In this document: piece by piece, positions 43,853-51,651 of the stretch
Layout of the letters: every line of letters starts with the position of its first letter
How positions within the stretch are numbered: position 1 is the first letter of the stretch
Assembly (NCBI RefSeq): GCF_029813835.1
Contig: NZ_JARVKV010000001.1
Coordinates: 1-64,000 of the forward strand
DNA length: 64,000 bases
Origin: Streptomyces sp. DH37
GTDB lineage: Bacteria; Actinomycetota; Actinomycetes; Streptomycetales; Streptomycetaceae
Reading direction: 5' to 3'
The notes under the pieces: model-generated
The model's database searches: none
What the model saw: only the letters and a program-made list of their open reading frames with translations
What the model was told of the DNA's origin: nothing
Translations under genes and position numbers: made by a program

Positions 43853-43863
43853 AGGAGACCGCG

Positions 43864-45099
43864 ATGACCGCAGCACACGACCACCGCAGGACCGGCCGCG
43901 AGCTGGACCTGTTCGACACCGACCCGCTCATCGGCGCGGGCCTGCCGTACTGGCTGCCCGACGGCGCGGCCGTACGCCACGCCCTGGAGGAGTACGTCCG
44001 CGCCGAGGAGCGCCGGGCCGGCTACCGGCACGTGTACTCGCCCGTGCTGGGCAAGCGGGAGCTGTACGAGATCTCCGGGCACTGGTCCCACTACGGCGAC
44101 GACATGTTCCCCCCGATGGACCTCGGCGGGGAGCAGGTCGTCCTGCGCCCGAGCCTGTGCCCCCACCACGCGCTGATCTACCGCTCCCGCCCCCGCAGCC
44201 ACCGCGAACTGCCGCTGCGCATCGCCGAGCTGGGCGGCATGTACCGCTCGGAGCCGTCGGGCGTGCTCGGCGGACTGACCCGGGTGCGGGCCATCCACCT
44301 CAACGACGCGCACGTCTTCTGCACCCCCGATCAGGTCGCCGCCGAGGCGGGCGCGGCGCTGGAGACGATCCGCCGGGCGTACCGGGCGCTCGGCGTCACC
44401 CCGGCCCGCCACCGGCTCTCCCTCCCCGGGGCGGGCGGCAAGTACGTCGCCGACCCGGAGATGTGGCGGCGGTCCGCCGCCCTGCTGACCGAGGTGCTCG
44501 ACCGCTCGGGCCTGCCCTACGAGACCGCCGAGGGGGAGGCGGCGTTCTACGGTCCCAAGATCGACGTCCAGGTTGCCGACGCCGCCGGCCGGGAGTCCAC
44601 CCTCTCCACCGTCCAGGTCGACTTCCACCAGCCCGAGCGGTTCGGCCTGCGCTACGTCGGCGCGGACGGCGCGAGGCACCGGCCGGTCATGGTCCACCGC
44701 AGCGTCATCGGCAGCGTGGAGCGGGCCGTCGCCCACCTCGTGGAGCGGCACGGCGGCGCCTTCCCGGCCTGGCTGGCCCCCACCCAGCTGGTCGCCCTCC
44801 CGGTCTCCGGGAACGAACGGCCGGACGCCGAGGCGCTCGTACGGCGGTGCGCCGGCCTCGGGCTGCGGGCCGAGGTCTCCGGACCGGAGCGCGGCAGCCT
44901 GGGGGCCCGGGTGCGGGCGGCCAGGCTGGTGCCGTACCAGGCCGTCATCGGCGCCCGGGAGGCCGCCGCCGGGCACGTCGCCCTGCGCCTGCGCGACGGG
45001 CGCCGCATCGGCCCGCTGCCCGCGGACGAGGTCCTCGCCCGCGTCGGCGCGCTCGTCGCCGCCCGCGGCACCGGGCTGTGGGACACCGCACGGGCGTAA
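43864..45099 (+). CDS. threonyl-tRNA synthetase paralogue lacking TGS and editing domains
   Basis: A 411-residue class II aminoacyl-tRNA synthetase core plus anticodon-binding domain. Motif 2 reads LRIAELGGMYRSEPSGVLGG, then LTRVRAIHLNDAHVFCT; the three zinc ligands of ThrRS are present as Cys in RPSLCPHH, His in NDAHVFC and His in MVHRSVIGS. Motif 3 is IGSVERAV. The C-terminal ~100 residues (PTQLVALPVS ... RVRAARLVPYQAVIGAREAA) are the anticodon-binding fold. Normal bacterial ThrRS is about 640-680 residues; the N-terminal TGS and editing domains are absent, so proofreading of Ser-tRNA-Thr must be lacking. It may be a stress or antibiotic-insensitive paralogue. Confidence 0.92.
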   Translation: MTAAHDHRRTGRELDLFDTDPLIGAGLPYWLPDGAAVRHALEEYVRAEERRAGYRHVYSPVLGKRELYEISGHWSHYGDDMFPPMDLGGEQVVLRPSLCPHHALIYRSRPRSHRELPLRIAELGGMYRSEPSGVLGGLTRVRAIHLNDAHVFCTPDQVAAEAGAALETIRRAYRALGVTPARHRLSLPGAGGKYVADPEMWRRSAALLTEVLDRSGLPYETAEGEAAFYGPKIDVQVADAAGRESTLSTVQVDFHQPERFGLRYVGADGARHRPVMVHRSVIGSVERAVAHLVERHGGAFPAWLAPTQLVALPVSGNERPDAEALVRRCAGLGLRAEVSGPERGSLGARVRAARLVPYQAVIGAREAAAGHVALRLRDGRRIGPLPADEVLARVGALVAARGTGLWDTARA

Positions 45100-45200
45100 C
45101 CGCACGGACGTAGCCGAACGGGCGCAGGGGCCTGCGGCCGGGCATCCTGGAACCACGGGGCGGTCCGGCCGGAACGCCCGGCTTCGTCGGAAGGGCGCGC

Positions 45201-45845
45201 GTGGTGAGGAACGCCCTGCGGTTCCAGGGGTGGATCGCCGGTGTGGGGACCTCCTCCGGCACACGGATCGTCCTGGGGCACTGGTCCCGGTCGCCGTTCG
45301 GCCCGTTCGCCGACGTGATGCTGGAGCGGCCCGACGGGCAGCGGCTGCTGCTGGCCCCGGCGGGGCGGATCGCGGACTTCGTCGCCGCGCTCTACCGCTT
45401 CGACCGGACGCTGACCGTCCCGGTGGCGGTGGACGCGGCGGGACCGGCCTGGCGCGTCGCGGCCGGACCGCTCCGGATGCGCTTCACCACCGGCCGGTGG
45501 GGCGGGCTCGGACGGCTGCCGCGGTGCGTGCCCGCCCCGCTCGCCGCCCGGCCCGCCCGGGCCGCGCTCACCGACCTCCCCGCCCGCCTGCTGTCCGGGG
45601 TGCGGACCCGGGGCAGCGCGGGCGGCGGGTACCGGGAGTGGTACGGGGCGCGGGACCTGCTGCCGGTCACCGCGGTCGAGGCCTCCTTCGAGGGCCGGGA
45701 CCTGGGCGCGCTCGCACCGGTCGAGCCTCCGGTGCGGTTCGGGTTCGGCTCCGCCCCCCGCACACCCGCCCTGGTGCGGGTGGTCACCACGGTGGGGACG
45801 CCGCGGGGGCCTTCGGCCTCCGCCGCCGGCCGGCCCGGTCGGTAG
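45201..45845 (+). CDS. uncharacterised actinobacterial protein
   Basis: A 214-residue protein I do not assign to a named family. The N-terminal half reads LRFQGWIAGVGTSSGTRIVL, then GHWSRSPFGPFADVMLERPDGQRLLLAP. The middle GPLRMRFTTGRWGGLGRLPR and YREWYGARDLLPVTAVEASFEGRDLG suggest a compact beta-rich fold with repeated antiparallel strands and no membrane segment. A GTG start at 45201 follows GGAAGGG. It lies between the synthetase and the ABC exporter, 35 bp before the ATPase ATG, so it could be co-transcribed with it. An enzymatic role cannot be inferred. Confidence 0.75.
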   Translation: MVRNALRFQGWIAGVGTSSGTRIVLGHWSRSPFGPFADVMLERPDGQRLLLAPAGRIADFVAALYRFDRTLTVPVAVDAAGPAWRVAAGPLRMRFTTGRWGGLGRLPRCVPAPLAARPARAALTDLPARLLSGVRTRGSAGGGYREWYGARDLLPVTAVEASFEGRDLGALAPVEPPVRFGFGSAPRTPALVRVVTTVGTPRGPSASAAGRPGR

Positions 45846-45880
45846 CGTGGGAGACGTCTTCCGAACCTCGGAGGTGCAGC

Positions 45881-46888
45881 ATGCACGTTCCGGCCGTACG
45901 CACCGAGGGGCTGACGAAGCACTTCGGCCCGGTGATCGCCCTGGAGGGCCTGGACCTCCGGGTGGAGCAGGGTGAGATCTTCGGCTTCCTGGGCCCCAAC
46001 GGGGCGGGGAAGACCACCACGATCCGCCTGCTGCTCCACCTCGCGCGCCCCACCGCCGGAGCGGCGTGGATCGCGGGCGTACCGGTGGAGGACGTCGAGC
46101 GCGCCCACCGGCACGTCTCCTACGTCTCGGGCGACGTCTCCCTGTGGCCGCAGCTGACCGGCATGGAGATCCTCACCCATCTGGGCAACCTGTCCGGTGA
46201 CGTCGACACCGCCTTCCGGGACGAGCTCGTCGAGCGGCTGAGGGTCGACCCGAGCGTCCGGGCGCGCTCCTACTCCAAGGGGAACCGGCAGAAGATCGCG
46301 CTGACCGCCGCCTTCATGACCCGGCCCGACGTCCTGCTGCTGGACGAGCCGACGAGCGGACTCGACCCCCTGATGGAGGCGGAGTTCCAGGCGCTGGCCC
46401 GGGAGGCCGCCGCCCGCGGCCAGACGGTGTTCCTCTCCTCGCACCTGCTGGACCAGGTGGAGGACCTCTGCCACCGCGTGGCGATCCTGCGCGCGGGACG
46501 GCTGGTGGAGGTCGCGGCGCTGGAGGACCTGCGCAAGCTGAACACCACGGTGTTCGAGGCGGTCCTCGACGGCCCCGCGCCCCGGCTCGACGGGGTGCCG
46601 GGCGTGACCGCCGTGGAGCGCACCGGCCGGGGCCTGCGGGTGTCCGTCACCGGGCCGCCGTCGGCCGTGCTGGCCCGGCTCGCCTCGGCCGGGCTGGTCC
46701 GGCTCCGCAGCCGGGAGCCGAGCCTGGAGGAGATCTTCCTGACCTACTACACCCCCCACGAGTCCCGCGAGGCCGCCGCCGGGCAGCGCGGGGCCGTCGC
46801 CGCGCACGGGGGCGGGCCGGACGGGGCCGGGCCGGGAGCGCGGGACGGGCGCGGGCGGGGCACGCCGGACGCGCGGGACACGCGGTAG
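45881..46888 (+). CDS. ABC exporter ATP-binding protein
   Basis: A 335-residue ATPase subunit. Walker A GPNGAGKT is at residues 38-45, the signature is the variant YSKGNRQK used by DrrA-like/antibiotic-export ATPases, Walker B is VLLLDEPTSGLD, and the switch His is in TVFLSSHLLDQVEDL. The C-terminal domain (VFEAVLDGPAPRLDGVPGVT ... PSLEEIFLTYYT) is typical of ABC-2 exporters. A Gly/Ala/Arg-rich tail of ~35 residues is extra. TAGCGT at 45843-45848, inside the upstream stop region, and GGAGG six bases before the ATG are suitable signals. The permease gene follows after 12 bp. Confidence 0.95.
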   Translation: MHVPAVRTEGLTKHFGPVIALEGLDLRVEQGEIFGFLGPNGAGKTTTIRLLLHLARPTAGAAWIAGVPVEDVERAHRHVSYVSGDVSLWPQLTGMEILTHLGNLSGDVDTAFRDELVERLRVDPSVRARSYSKGNRQKIALTAAFMTRPDVLLLDEPTSGLDPLMEAEFQALAREAAARGQTVFLSSHLLDQVEDLCHRVAILRAGRLVEVAALEDLRKLNTTVFEAVLDGPAPRLDGVPGVTAVERTGRGLRVSVTGPPSAVLARLASAGLVRLRSREPSLEEIFLTYYTPHESREAAAGQRGAVAAHGGGPDGAGPGARDGRGRGTPDARDTR

Positions 46889-46900
46889 GGGGCGGGACCG

Positions 46901-48538
46901 ATGGCCAAGGCAGCGCCCGCACCTCCCGCCGTCCACCGGGCGCGGCGGCACCGCACGGAGGCGGCGACCGCCCGGCTGGCGGCCCGGCTGATCCGCCGCG
47001 GCACCCTCGTACTGGCCCTGTCCACCGCGGCCTACGCGGCCGTCGAGGTCCTCGCCTACCTCGCCGCCTACCCCGACGCCGCCTCGCGCCGCTCCATCGG
47101 CACCCTCCAGGACAGCCCGGCCGTACGGATGCTCCAGGGCGTCCCGCACGCCGTCGAGACCCCCGGCGGCTTCGCGGCCTGGGACGCCGGCTGGGTCCTG
47201 GCCGCGATCACCGGGATCTGGGCGGTGCTGACCACCGGGCGGCTGCTGCGCGGCGAGGAGGAGACGGGACGGGCCGAGTCGGTGCTGGCGGCCCCGGTGC
47301 GGGCGGGCCGCGTCCTGCTGCTGCACCTGCTGGTCCTCGGCGCCGCCACCGCCGTGACCGGCGCCGCGATCGCGGCGGCGCTGGCCCTCTCGGGCGCCGC
47401 GGCGGGGGGCTCGGCGCTCTTCGGACTGGGCGTCGCGGGCTTCGCGGCCACGTTCGCCGGGGTCTGCGCCGTCACCGCGCAGGTCTTCGGGGTGCGCCGC
47501 CGCGCGACCGGCGTCGCGACCGCGGTGCTCGGCGCGTCCTTCCTGGTCAGGATGGCCGCCAACAGCAGCGAATCCCGCGGCCGGCTGCGCTGGCTGACCC
47601 CGTTCGGCTGGCTGGACGAACTCCACGCCTACCGCGACCCCCGGTGGGCCGCGCTGCTCCTGCTGCTGGCCGCGCCGGTGCTCCTGGGCGCCGTCGCCGT
47701 CGGGCTCCGCGGCATGCGCGACACCGGCGGCGCCCTGATCGCCGACTCCGACAGCCGCCGCGCCCGGCTCGGGCTGCTCGGCGGCCCCGTGGCGTTCGCC
47801 TGGCGCGGGGCGCGGGGCATGCTGATCGGCTGGCTGACGGGCATCGCCTCCTACGCCCTGGTGACCGGCTCGTTGGCCAGGGCGGTCACCGACTTCGTCG
47901 CCGAGCGGCCCTCCTACCGCGAGATGCTCCAGAGGCTCGGGTGGGATCTGCAGCGGGTCACCGAGGGGTATCTCGGCACCATGGGCCTGCTGTTCGGCCT
48001 GCTGCTCTCCCTCCACGTCTGCTGGCGGATCGGCGCCGCGCGCGCCGAGGAGGCCGCGGGACGGCTGGAGTCCACCCTCACCCGGCCGGTCTCCCGGCGC
48101 CGCTGGCTCGGCGGCCACCTCCTGCTCGCCCTGGCCGCCTCCCTGCTGCTCGCCGTCGTCGCGGCGTCGGCGCTGTGGGCCGGCGCGGTGGCCGGCGGGG
48201 CCGACGTGGAGGCGGCCGACGCGTTCGGATCGGTGCTGAACACCCTGCCCGTGGTGGTGCTCCTCACCGGTCTGGCCGTCCTGGTCTACGGCCTCCGCCC
48301 CGGGCTCACCGTCGGCCTGTCGGCGGGCGTCGCGGTCGCCGCCTACCTCGTGGAGACCATCGGGACGGCGCTGGACTGGCCGGCCGGGGTGCTGGACCTG
48401 TCACCGTTCCACCATCTGGCCGCCGTCCCCGTCGAGCCGTTCGCGCCCGTTCCCGCGGCGGTCATGGCCGGCCTGGGGGTGCTGGCGGCCTCGGCGGGCG
48501 TCGCCGCCTTCGAGCGCCGCGACGTCGTCGGGGACTGA
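46901..48538 (+). CDS. ABC exporter permease
   Basis: A 545-residue ABC-2-type membrane protein with two homologous halves, each of about six transmembrane helices (12 in total), for example VLLLHLLVLGAATAVTGAAI, GVAGFAATFAGVCAVTA, LLLLLAAPVLLGAVAVG in half one, and LGGHLLLALAASLLLAVVAA, VVVLLTGLAVLVYGLRPGL in half two. The recurrent RAESVLAAPVRAGRVLL and RLESTLTRPVSRRRWLGGH segments mark the duplicated cytoplasmic coupling regions. It is the transmembrane partner of the upstream ATPase. The cargo (drug, lipid or peptide) is unknown. Confidence 0.94.
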   Translation: MAKAAPAPPAVHRARRHRTEAATARLAARLIRRGTLVLALSTAAYAAVEVLAYLAAYPDAASRRSIGTLQDSPAVRMLQGVPHAVETPGGFAAWDAGWVLAAITGIWAVLTTGRLLRGEEETGRAESVLAAPVRAGRVLLLHLLVLGAATAVTGAAIAAALALSGAAAGGSALFGLGVAGFAATFAGVCAVTAQVFGVRRRATGVATAVLGASFLVRMAANSSESRGRLRWLTPFGWLDELHAYRDPRWAALLLLLAAPVLLGAVAVGLRGMRDTGGALIADSDSRRARLGLLGGPVAFAWRGARGMLIGWLTGIASYALVTGSLARAVTDFVAERPSYREMLQRLGWDLQRVTEGYLGTMGLLFGLLLSLHVCWRIGAARAEEAAGRLESTLTRPVSRRRWLGGHLLLALAASLLLAVVAASALWAGAVAGGADVEAADAFGSVLNTLPVVVLLTGLAVLVYGLRPGLTVGLSAGVAVAAYLVETIGTALDWPAGVLDLSPFHHLAAVPVEPFAPVPAAVMAGLGVLAASAGVAAFERRDVVGD

Positions 48539-48556
48539 GGAGGGGCGAGCGGGGCC

Positions 48557-48587
48557 GGACCCGCGGGCCGGACCCGCGGGCCGGTCC
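48557..48587. terminator. repeat-rich hairpin between convergent genes
   Basis: GGACCCGCGGGCC is repeated twice in tandem (48557-48569, 48570-48582), followed by GGTCC. Each unit is nearly self-complementary, so several alternative hairpins can form. It lies between the permease and SDR stops and probably terminates both. Confidence 0.5.
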
Positions 48588-48615
48588 CGCCGCCGTACCG
48601 CCGCCGTCCCGCCGG

Positions 48616-49437
48616 TCAGGAGGACTTCCCGGGATCGGCGGATCCGGGCTCGGCCATCCTGCGGTGGGCGGCCGCCTTGAGGCGGTCGGGGACCACGGCG
48701 TTGGCCCGGCCCTGGGCCCGCGACTTCACCGAGCCGGCGAGCTTCTTGTCCTCGCCCCGCATGAGGGCCTCGAAGCCCTGCCGGGCGACGAGCGCGGGAT
48801 CGTCGGTGGCCTGCTCCGCGAGCTTGGTGTCCTCCAGGTCGCCGCGGCGGAAGAAGTCGGTGTCGGTGGGGCCCGGCATCAGCGAGGTGACCGTCACCCC
48901 GGTGTCCCTCAGCTCCTCGGCGAGGGCCTCGGCGAAGGACTGCAGGAAGGACTTCGAGGCGTTGTACACCGCCTGGAAGGGCCCGGGCATGGTGGACGCG
49001 AGGGAGGAGGTGATCAGCACCCGGCCCTCGTCGCGGGCGGCCATGTCCCTCAGCAGGAGCTTGGCCAGGTGCACGGTGGAGGTGACGTTGAGGTCGATGA
49101 GGGCGAGTTCGTCGGCGAGGTCGGTCTCGGTGAAGGCGCCGCCCCGGCCGATGCCGGCGTTGAGGGCGGCGGCGTCGACCGGCCGCCCCGTCGCGGCGAC
49201 GGCCGCCCAGAGCCGCTCGACCTCGTCGCGGCGGCGCAGGTCCGCCCGGACGGCCCGGACCTCGGTGCCGGCGGCGCGCAGCTCCCCGGCGGCGGCCGTC
49301 AGGCGGTCGTCCTCGGCGTTGACCAGCAGGTCGAAGCCGTGCTCGGCGAACTGCCGGGCGAGTTCGAGGCCGATGCCGCTGGAGGCTCCGGTGACCAGGG
49401 CCAGCGGCCGGGTTTCGGTGGTGTGGTGTTCGCTCAT
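48616..49437 (-). CDS. SDR-family oxidoreductase
   Basis: A 273-residue classical short-chain dehydrogenase. The cofactor motif TGASSGIG is at residues 16-23, the acidic cofactor-selecting position is in NAEDDRL, NAGIG is the central strand motif, and the catalytic Ser, Tyr and Lys lie in ITSSLAS and YNASKSF. The C-terminal ~50 residues (GEDKKLAGSVKSRAQGRANAV ... MAEPGSADPGKSS) are typical of the subgroup annotated in Streptomyces near stress genes. Substrate unknown. The small antitoxin-like gene lies upstream on the same strand, separated by a terminator. Confidence 0.93.
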   Translation of the reverse strand: MSEHHTTETRPLALVTGASSGIGLELARQFAEHGFDLLVNAEDDRLTAAAGELRAAGTEVRAVRADLRRRDEVERLWAAVAATGRPVDAAALNAGIGRGGAFTETDLADELALIDLNVTSTVHLAKLLLRDMAARDEGRVLITSSLASTMPGPFQAVYNASKSFLQSFAEALAEELRDTGVTVTSLMPGPTDTDFFRRGDLEDTKLAEQATDDPALVARQGFEALMRGEDKKLAGSVKSRAQGRANAVVPDRLKAAAHRRMAEPGSADPGKSS

Positions 49438-49540
49438 GCCGTCCGGGTATCCCGCCGCCGGTGTTCGTCACCCGCCGTCGCCCGCGGGACCGGACGGCCG
49501 CGCCGGTCCGGGCGGACCCGCGGGTGGCGCCGCGGCAGGC

Positions 49541-49579
49541 GTGGGGGCCGCCGACGCTCCGTGCGCCGGCGGCCCCCAC
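49541..49579 (-). terminator. hairpin terminator after the small antitoxin-like gene
   Basis: GTGGGGGCCGCCG (49541-49553) pairs perfectly with 49567-49579 over a 13-base loop, starting 24 bases downstream of the minus-strand stop at 49603. Confidence 0.75.
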
Positions 49580-49602
49580 CGTTCCGTGCGGAAGGCCGTC
49601 GC

Positions 49603-49797
49603 CTACCGCAGGTGGTCCTCGTCGTTGCCGTAGGAACGGCGAACGGACTCGGCGGCCTTGTCCGTCTGGGTGTCGTACTTGTCGCCGGTGCGTTCGTCGA
49701 TCGTCTGCTCGGCGCGGTCGACGCCCTTGTCCGCCTGGTCGGGGTGGCCCTTGGCCATCTTCTTGGCCTTGTTCGCCATGTCACCCAGCTTGCCCAT
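49603..49797 (-). CDS. MT0933-like small antitoxin-family protein
   Basis: A 64-residue, highly charged protein: MGKLGDMANKAKKMAKGHPD, then QADKGVDRAEQTIDERTGDKYD. It matches the MT0933/Rv0909-type antitoxin family (PF14013), which in mycobacteria pairs with a toxin, but which in Streptomyces usually stands alone like a CsbD-type stress protein. No toxin partner gene is adjacent: neighbours are an SDR and a DUF6098 protein. The ribosome site GAGGAGA lies six bases upstream. A stress-type promoter is plausible upstream. Confidence 0.85.
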   Translation of the reverse strand: MGKLGDMANKAKKMAKGHPDQADKGVDRAEQTIDERTGDKYDTQTDKAAESVRRSYGNDEDHLR

Positions 49798-49843
49798 AAC
49801 GGTCTCCTCGCAGTGGTGTCGTACCGTCTTGCTCCAGATCGCC

Positions 49844-49867
49844 TAACCGGTGGTAAACGGGTGAAAC
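49844..49867 (-). promoter_or_regulatory. possible SigB-type stress promoter
   Basis: On the minus strand GTTT (49867-49864) is followed after 15 bases by GGTTA (49848-49844), about 47 bases before the ATG of the MT0933-like gene. This partially matches the Streptomyces SigB consensus (GNNT, 14-16 bp, GGGTA). One base of the -10 differs. Confidence 0.35.
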
Positions 49868-50157
49868 ATCTCGATTCCCGGACCTCCTTCCCGGAGAGGG
49901 CAGCCGGGCCCGCCGGCTCCGGCGGCCTCGCGCGGCGCCGGAGACGTCCGCCGGGACGCCGGTGGGGTGCCGGCGCGGCCGGGACCGTGGCGCGGGCTGC
50001 CGGGGCCGACCAGGGGTTTCCCTCCTCCCCGGAGGGGCATGCGGTCGTGTGCCGTCCCAGCGGCTCTCCTCTCGGGAGCGTCCCGGGCTCGGGGGTCCCG
50101 GCCCGGTGGGCGTGCCCGAGACCGGACGGCAGGCGACACCCAAGGAGCGAGCGCTGT
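49868..50157. other. intergenic region, divergent promoters
   Basis: With the promoter entry above, this makes a 360-bp gap between divergent genes. I see no gene in it. The part nearest DUF6098 has inverted GGGCTCGGG / GTGCCCGAG segments, and AAGGAG at 50142-50147 is the DUF6098 ribosome site. Confidence 0.5.
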
Positions 50158-50628
50158 ATGACCGTCCCGTCCGAGTTGTCCCACATCACCTCCCTCGACG
50201 AGCTGGCCCGTCTGGTCGAGAGCGGCGGTCACCTGTACGTCCGCTGGTCCCGCGGTCCCCGGACCGACCTGGGGGACACGGCCAGCACGGACGACCTGAC
50301 CGGCATCCCGCTGCCGGGCCTGTCCGTCAACGCCCTGGACGTCGAGCCGTGGTGGTCCAGCCGGCCGGTCCGGCTGTGGGTCGCCCGGCGCCTGTACGAC
50401 TACTGCCACCTGCGCCGCTCCAAGGGCCCGGGGGTGAGGCCCTGGGTGCTGCGCGGACGCGAGGTCGGCCGCGGACCCGACAACGAGCCGCTGGTCAGGG
50501 AGGTGGAACCGATCGCCTGGGTCGACGGCCGGGTGATCTCCGAGGCCGAGGAGGAGGTGGCCCGGCAGCGGGGGAGCTGGGGTCCGCTGGACCGGACCGC
50601 CGGCAACGGCGCGGGCCCCTCCCGCTGA
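50158..50628 (+). CDS. DUF6098 family protein
   Basis: A 156-residue protein recognised as the actinobacterial DUF6098 family: LDELARLVESGGHLYVRWSR, then GPRTDLGDTASTDDLTGIPLPGLSVNALDVEPWW and RRLYDYCHLRR, with EPIAWVDGRVI at the end. No catalytic motif is evident; the conserved Trp and His residues suggest a small folded domain. The gene stands alone between divergent and convergent neighbours. AAGGAG ten bases upstream supports the ATG. Function unknown. Confidence 0.85.
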   Translation: MTVPSELSHITSLDELARLVESGGHLYVRWSRGPRTDLGDTASTDDLTGIPLPGLSVNALDVEPWWSSRPVRLWVARRLYDYCHLRRSKGPGVRPWVLRGREVGRGPDNEPLVREVEPIAWVDGRVISEAEEEVARQRGSWGPLDRTAGNGAGPSR

Positions 50629-50671
50629 CCGCGCCCGGGGGCTGGGAGCTGGGGCAGCCTCCCGCAGCGGG

Positions 50672-51052
50672 TCAGCCGGCCGGCCGGCGCCCCGTGCCGT
50701 ACTGCTGGTCGCGCCCGCAGCCCGGCACCTCGCTGGACTCGAACAGCACGCCGGTGCGCGCCACGTACTCGCGCACCCACCGCTCGTAGACGGCCTCGGC
50801 CTCTTCGGCGGAGCCGGTCGCGCAGGCGCGCTCGCGGTCCTCGGTGGACTCCAGGACCATCCAGCCCCCCTCGTCGCCGTCCCGGCCCACCCAGATCTGC
50901 TCCAGGTCCTCCGCCGGTCCTCCGCCGGTGGAGGAGTGCAGCAGGTTCCCCCGCGATCCGATCTCCGGCCAGACGGCGGCCCCGGCCAGGCGGGCGCGGT
51001 GCCGCCGGCCGAGGTCGTCCAGGCCGGACGCGGTGTCGTACAGCAGGCGCAT
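50672..51052 (-). CDS. small uncharacterised protein
   Basis: A 126-residue protein beginning MRLLYDTASGLDDLGRRHRA and containing LEQIWVGRDGDEGGWMVLES, then EAEAVYERWVREYVARTGVL. It looks like a small alpha/beta protein with no known motif and no membrane helix; homologues are small Streptomyces hypotheticals. GGGGGTGA lies upstream of the ATG. The 11-bp repeat array described below lies about 80-145 bp upstream of the start on this strand, so it may carry this gene's regulatory sites. It is convergent with DUF6098. Confidence 0.7.
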   Translation of the reverse strand: MRLLYDTASGLDDLGRRHRARLAGAAVWPEIGSRGNLLHSSTGGGPAEDLEQIWVGRDGDEGGWMVLESTEDRERACATGSAEEAEAVYERWVREYVARTGVLFESSEVPGCGRDQQYGTGRRPAG

Positions 51053-51130
51053 GGTCACCCCCGCGTTCCGTACCGGAGCCGCCCGTGGGGCGGGGCGGCC
51101 TGCGCCGTCAGTCTCCTCCCCGGCGCGGAC

Positions 51131-51196
51131 GGAGTGAAGACAGAGTGAGGGCAGAGTGAAGACAGAGTGAGGACGGATTGAAAACGGAGTGAAGGG
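51131..51196. repeat. array of six 11-bp tandem repeats
   Basis: Six head-to-tail 11-mers of consensus RGAGTGARGRC: GGAGTGAAGAC, AGAGTGAGGGC, AGAGTGAAGAC, AGAGTGAGGAC, GGATTGAAAAC, GGAGTGAAGGG. On the minus strand this is YTCACTC every 11 bp, one helical turn, like the heptamer-plus-4 spacing of SARP-type regulator sites. It is purine-biased in a very GC-rich area. Confidence 0.85.
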
Positions 51197-51651
51197 AGCC
51201 GGGCGCGGAACCGCGCCCGGTACACCGCCGAGCCCTCGCTCCCCCCTCGGCTTCACCGCGCGCCACGCCGCCGTCACCGGCCTCGAGGGCGCCCCGCGCT
51301 CCGGCGGCTCCGGCCCGCCGGAGTCCACCGCCTCGCTCGGCACCAGGACGGCGAGCGCCGACACCGGCTCGGAGGACCGCGACGGCCGCCGGATCACCGG
51401 CGGCCCCAGACCTCACCGTCCTGGGCACCACCCGGCCGGTCGCCGTCGACCCGGAGTGCATCGACCCGGAGTGCGTCGACCCGGGAGTCCAACGGCGCCG
51501 CCCGGTCCCCCTTCGGCGTCCCGGCGATCAGGGACGCCGCCCGGTCCCCTCCCGGGCCGCCCCCGCCCCCGCTCCCGCGGTCCTGCGGCAGGGTGCGGAT
51601 CCGGCCGGTCCGGGCGCCGGGAGGAGGGGGAGCGGCCTCGGCGCGGCGCGC
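51197..51651. other. non-coding or decayed stretch with 15-bp repeats
   Basis: No credible gene is seen. Three near-identical 15-mers (TCGACCCGGAGTGCA, TCGACCCGGAGTGCG, TCGACCCGGGAGTCC) lie at 51446-51490. In one plus-strand frame they read DPEC-DPEC-DPG within a short coherent-looking stretch (LTVLGTTRPVAVDPEC), but there is no start codon or downstream frame, so it may be a gene remnant. A 16-bp GCCGCCCGGTCCCC-type sequence is also repeated near 51496 and 51537. Confidence 0.45.

Noticed and set aside
43681..43863. A T-box riboswitch before the synthetase
   Set aside because: No T-box consensus (TGGNACCGCG) or specifier-loop arrangement was seen; the Thr-codon peptide and hairpins fit attenuation better.
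51131..51196. Six short repeats as a possible CRISPR array
   Set aside because: The units are only 11 bp and directly adjacent, with no unique spacers, and no cas gene is nearby.
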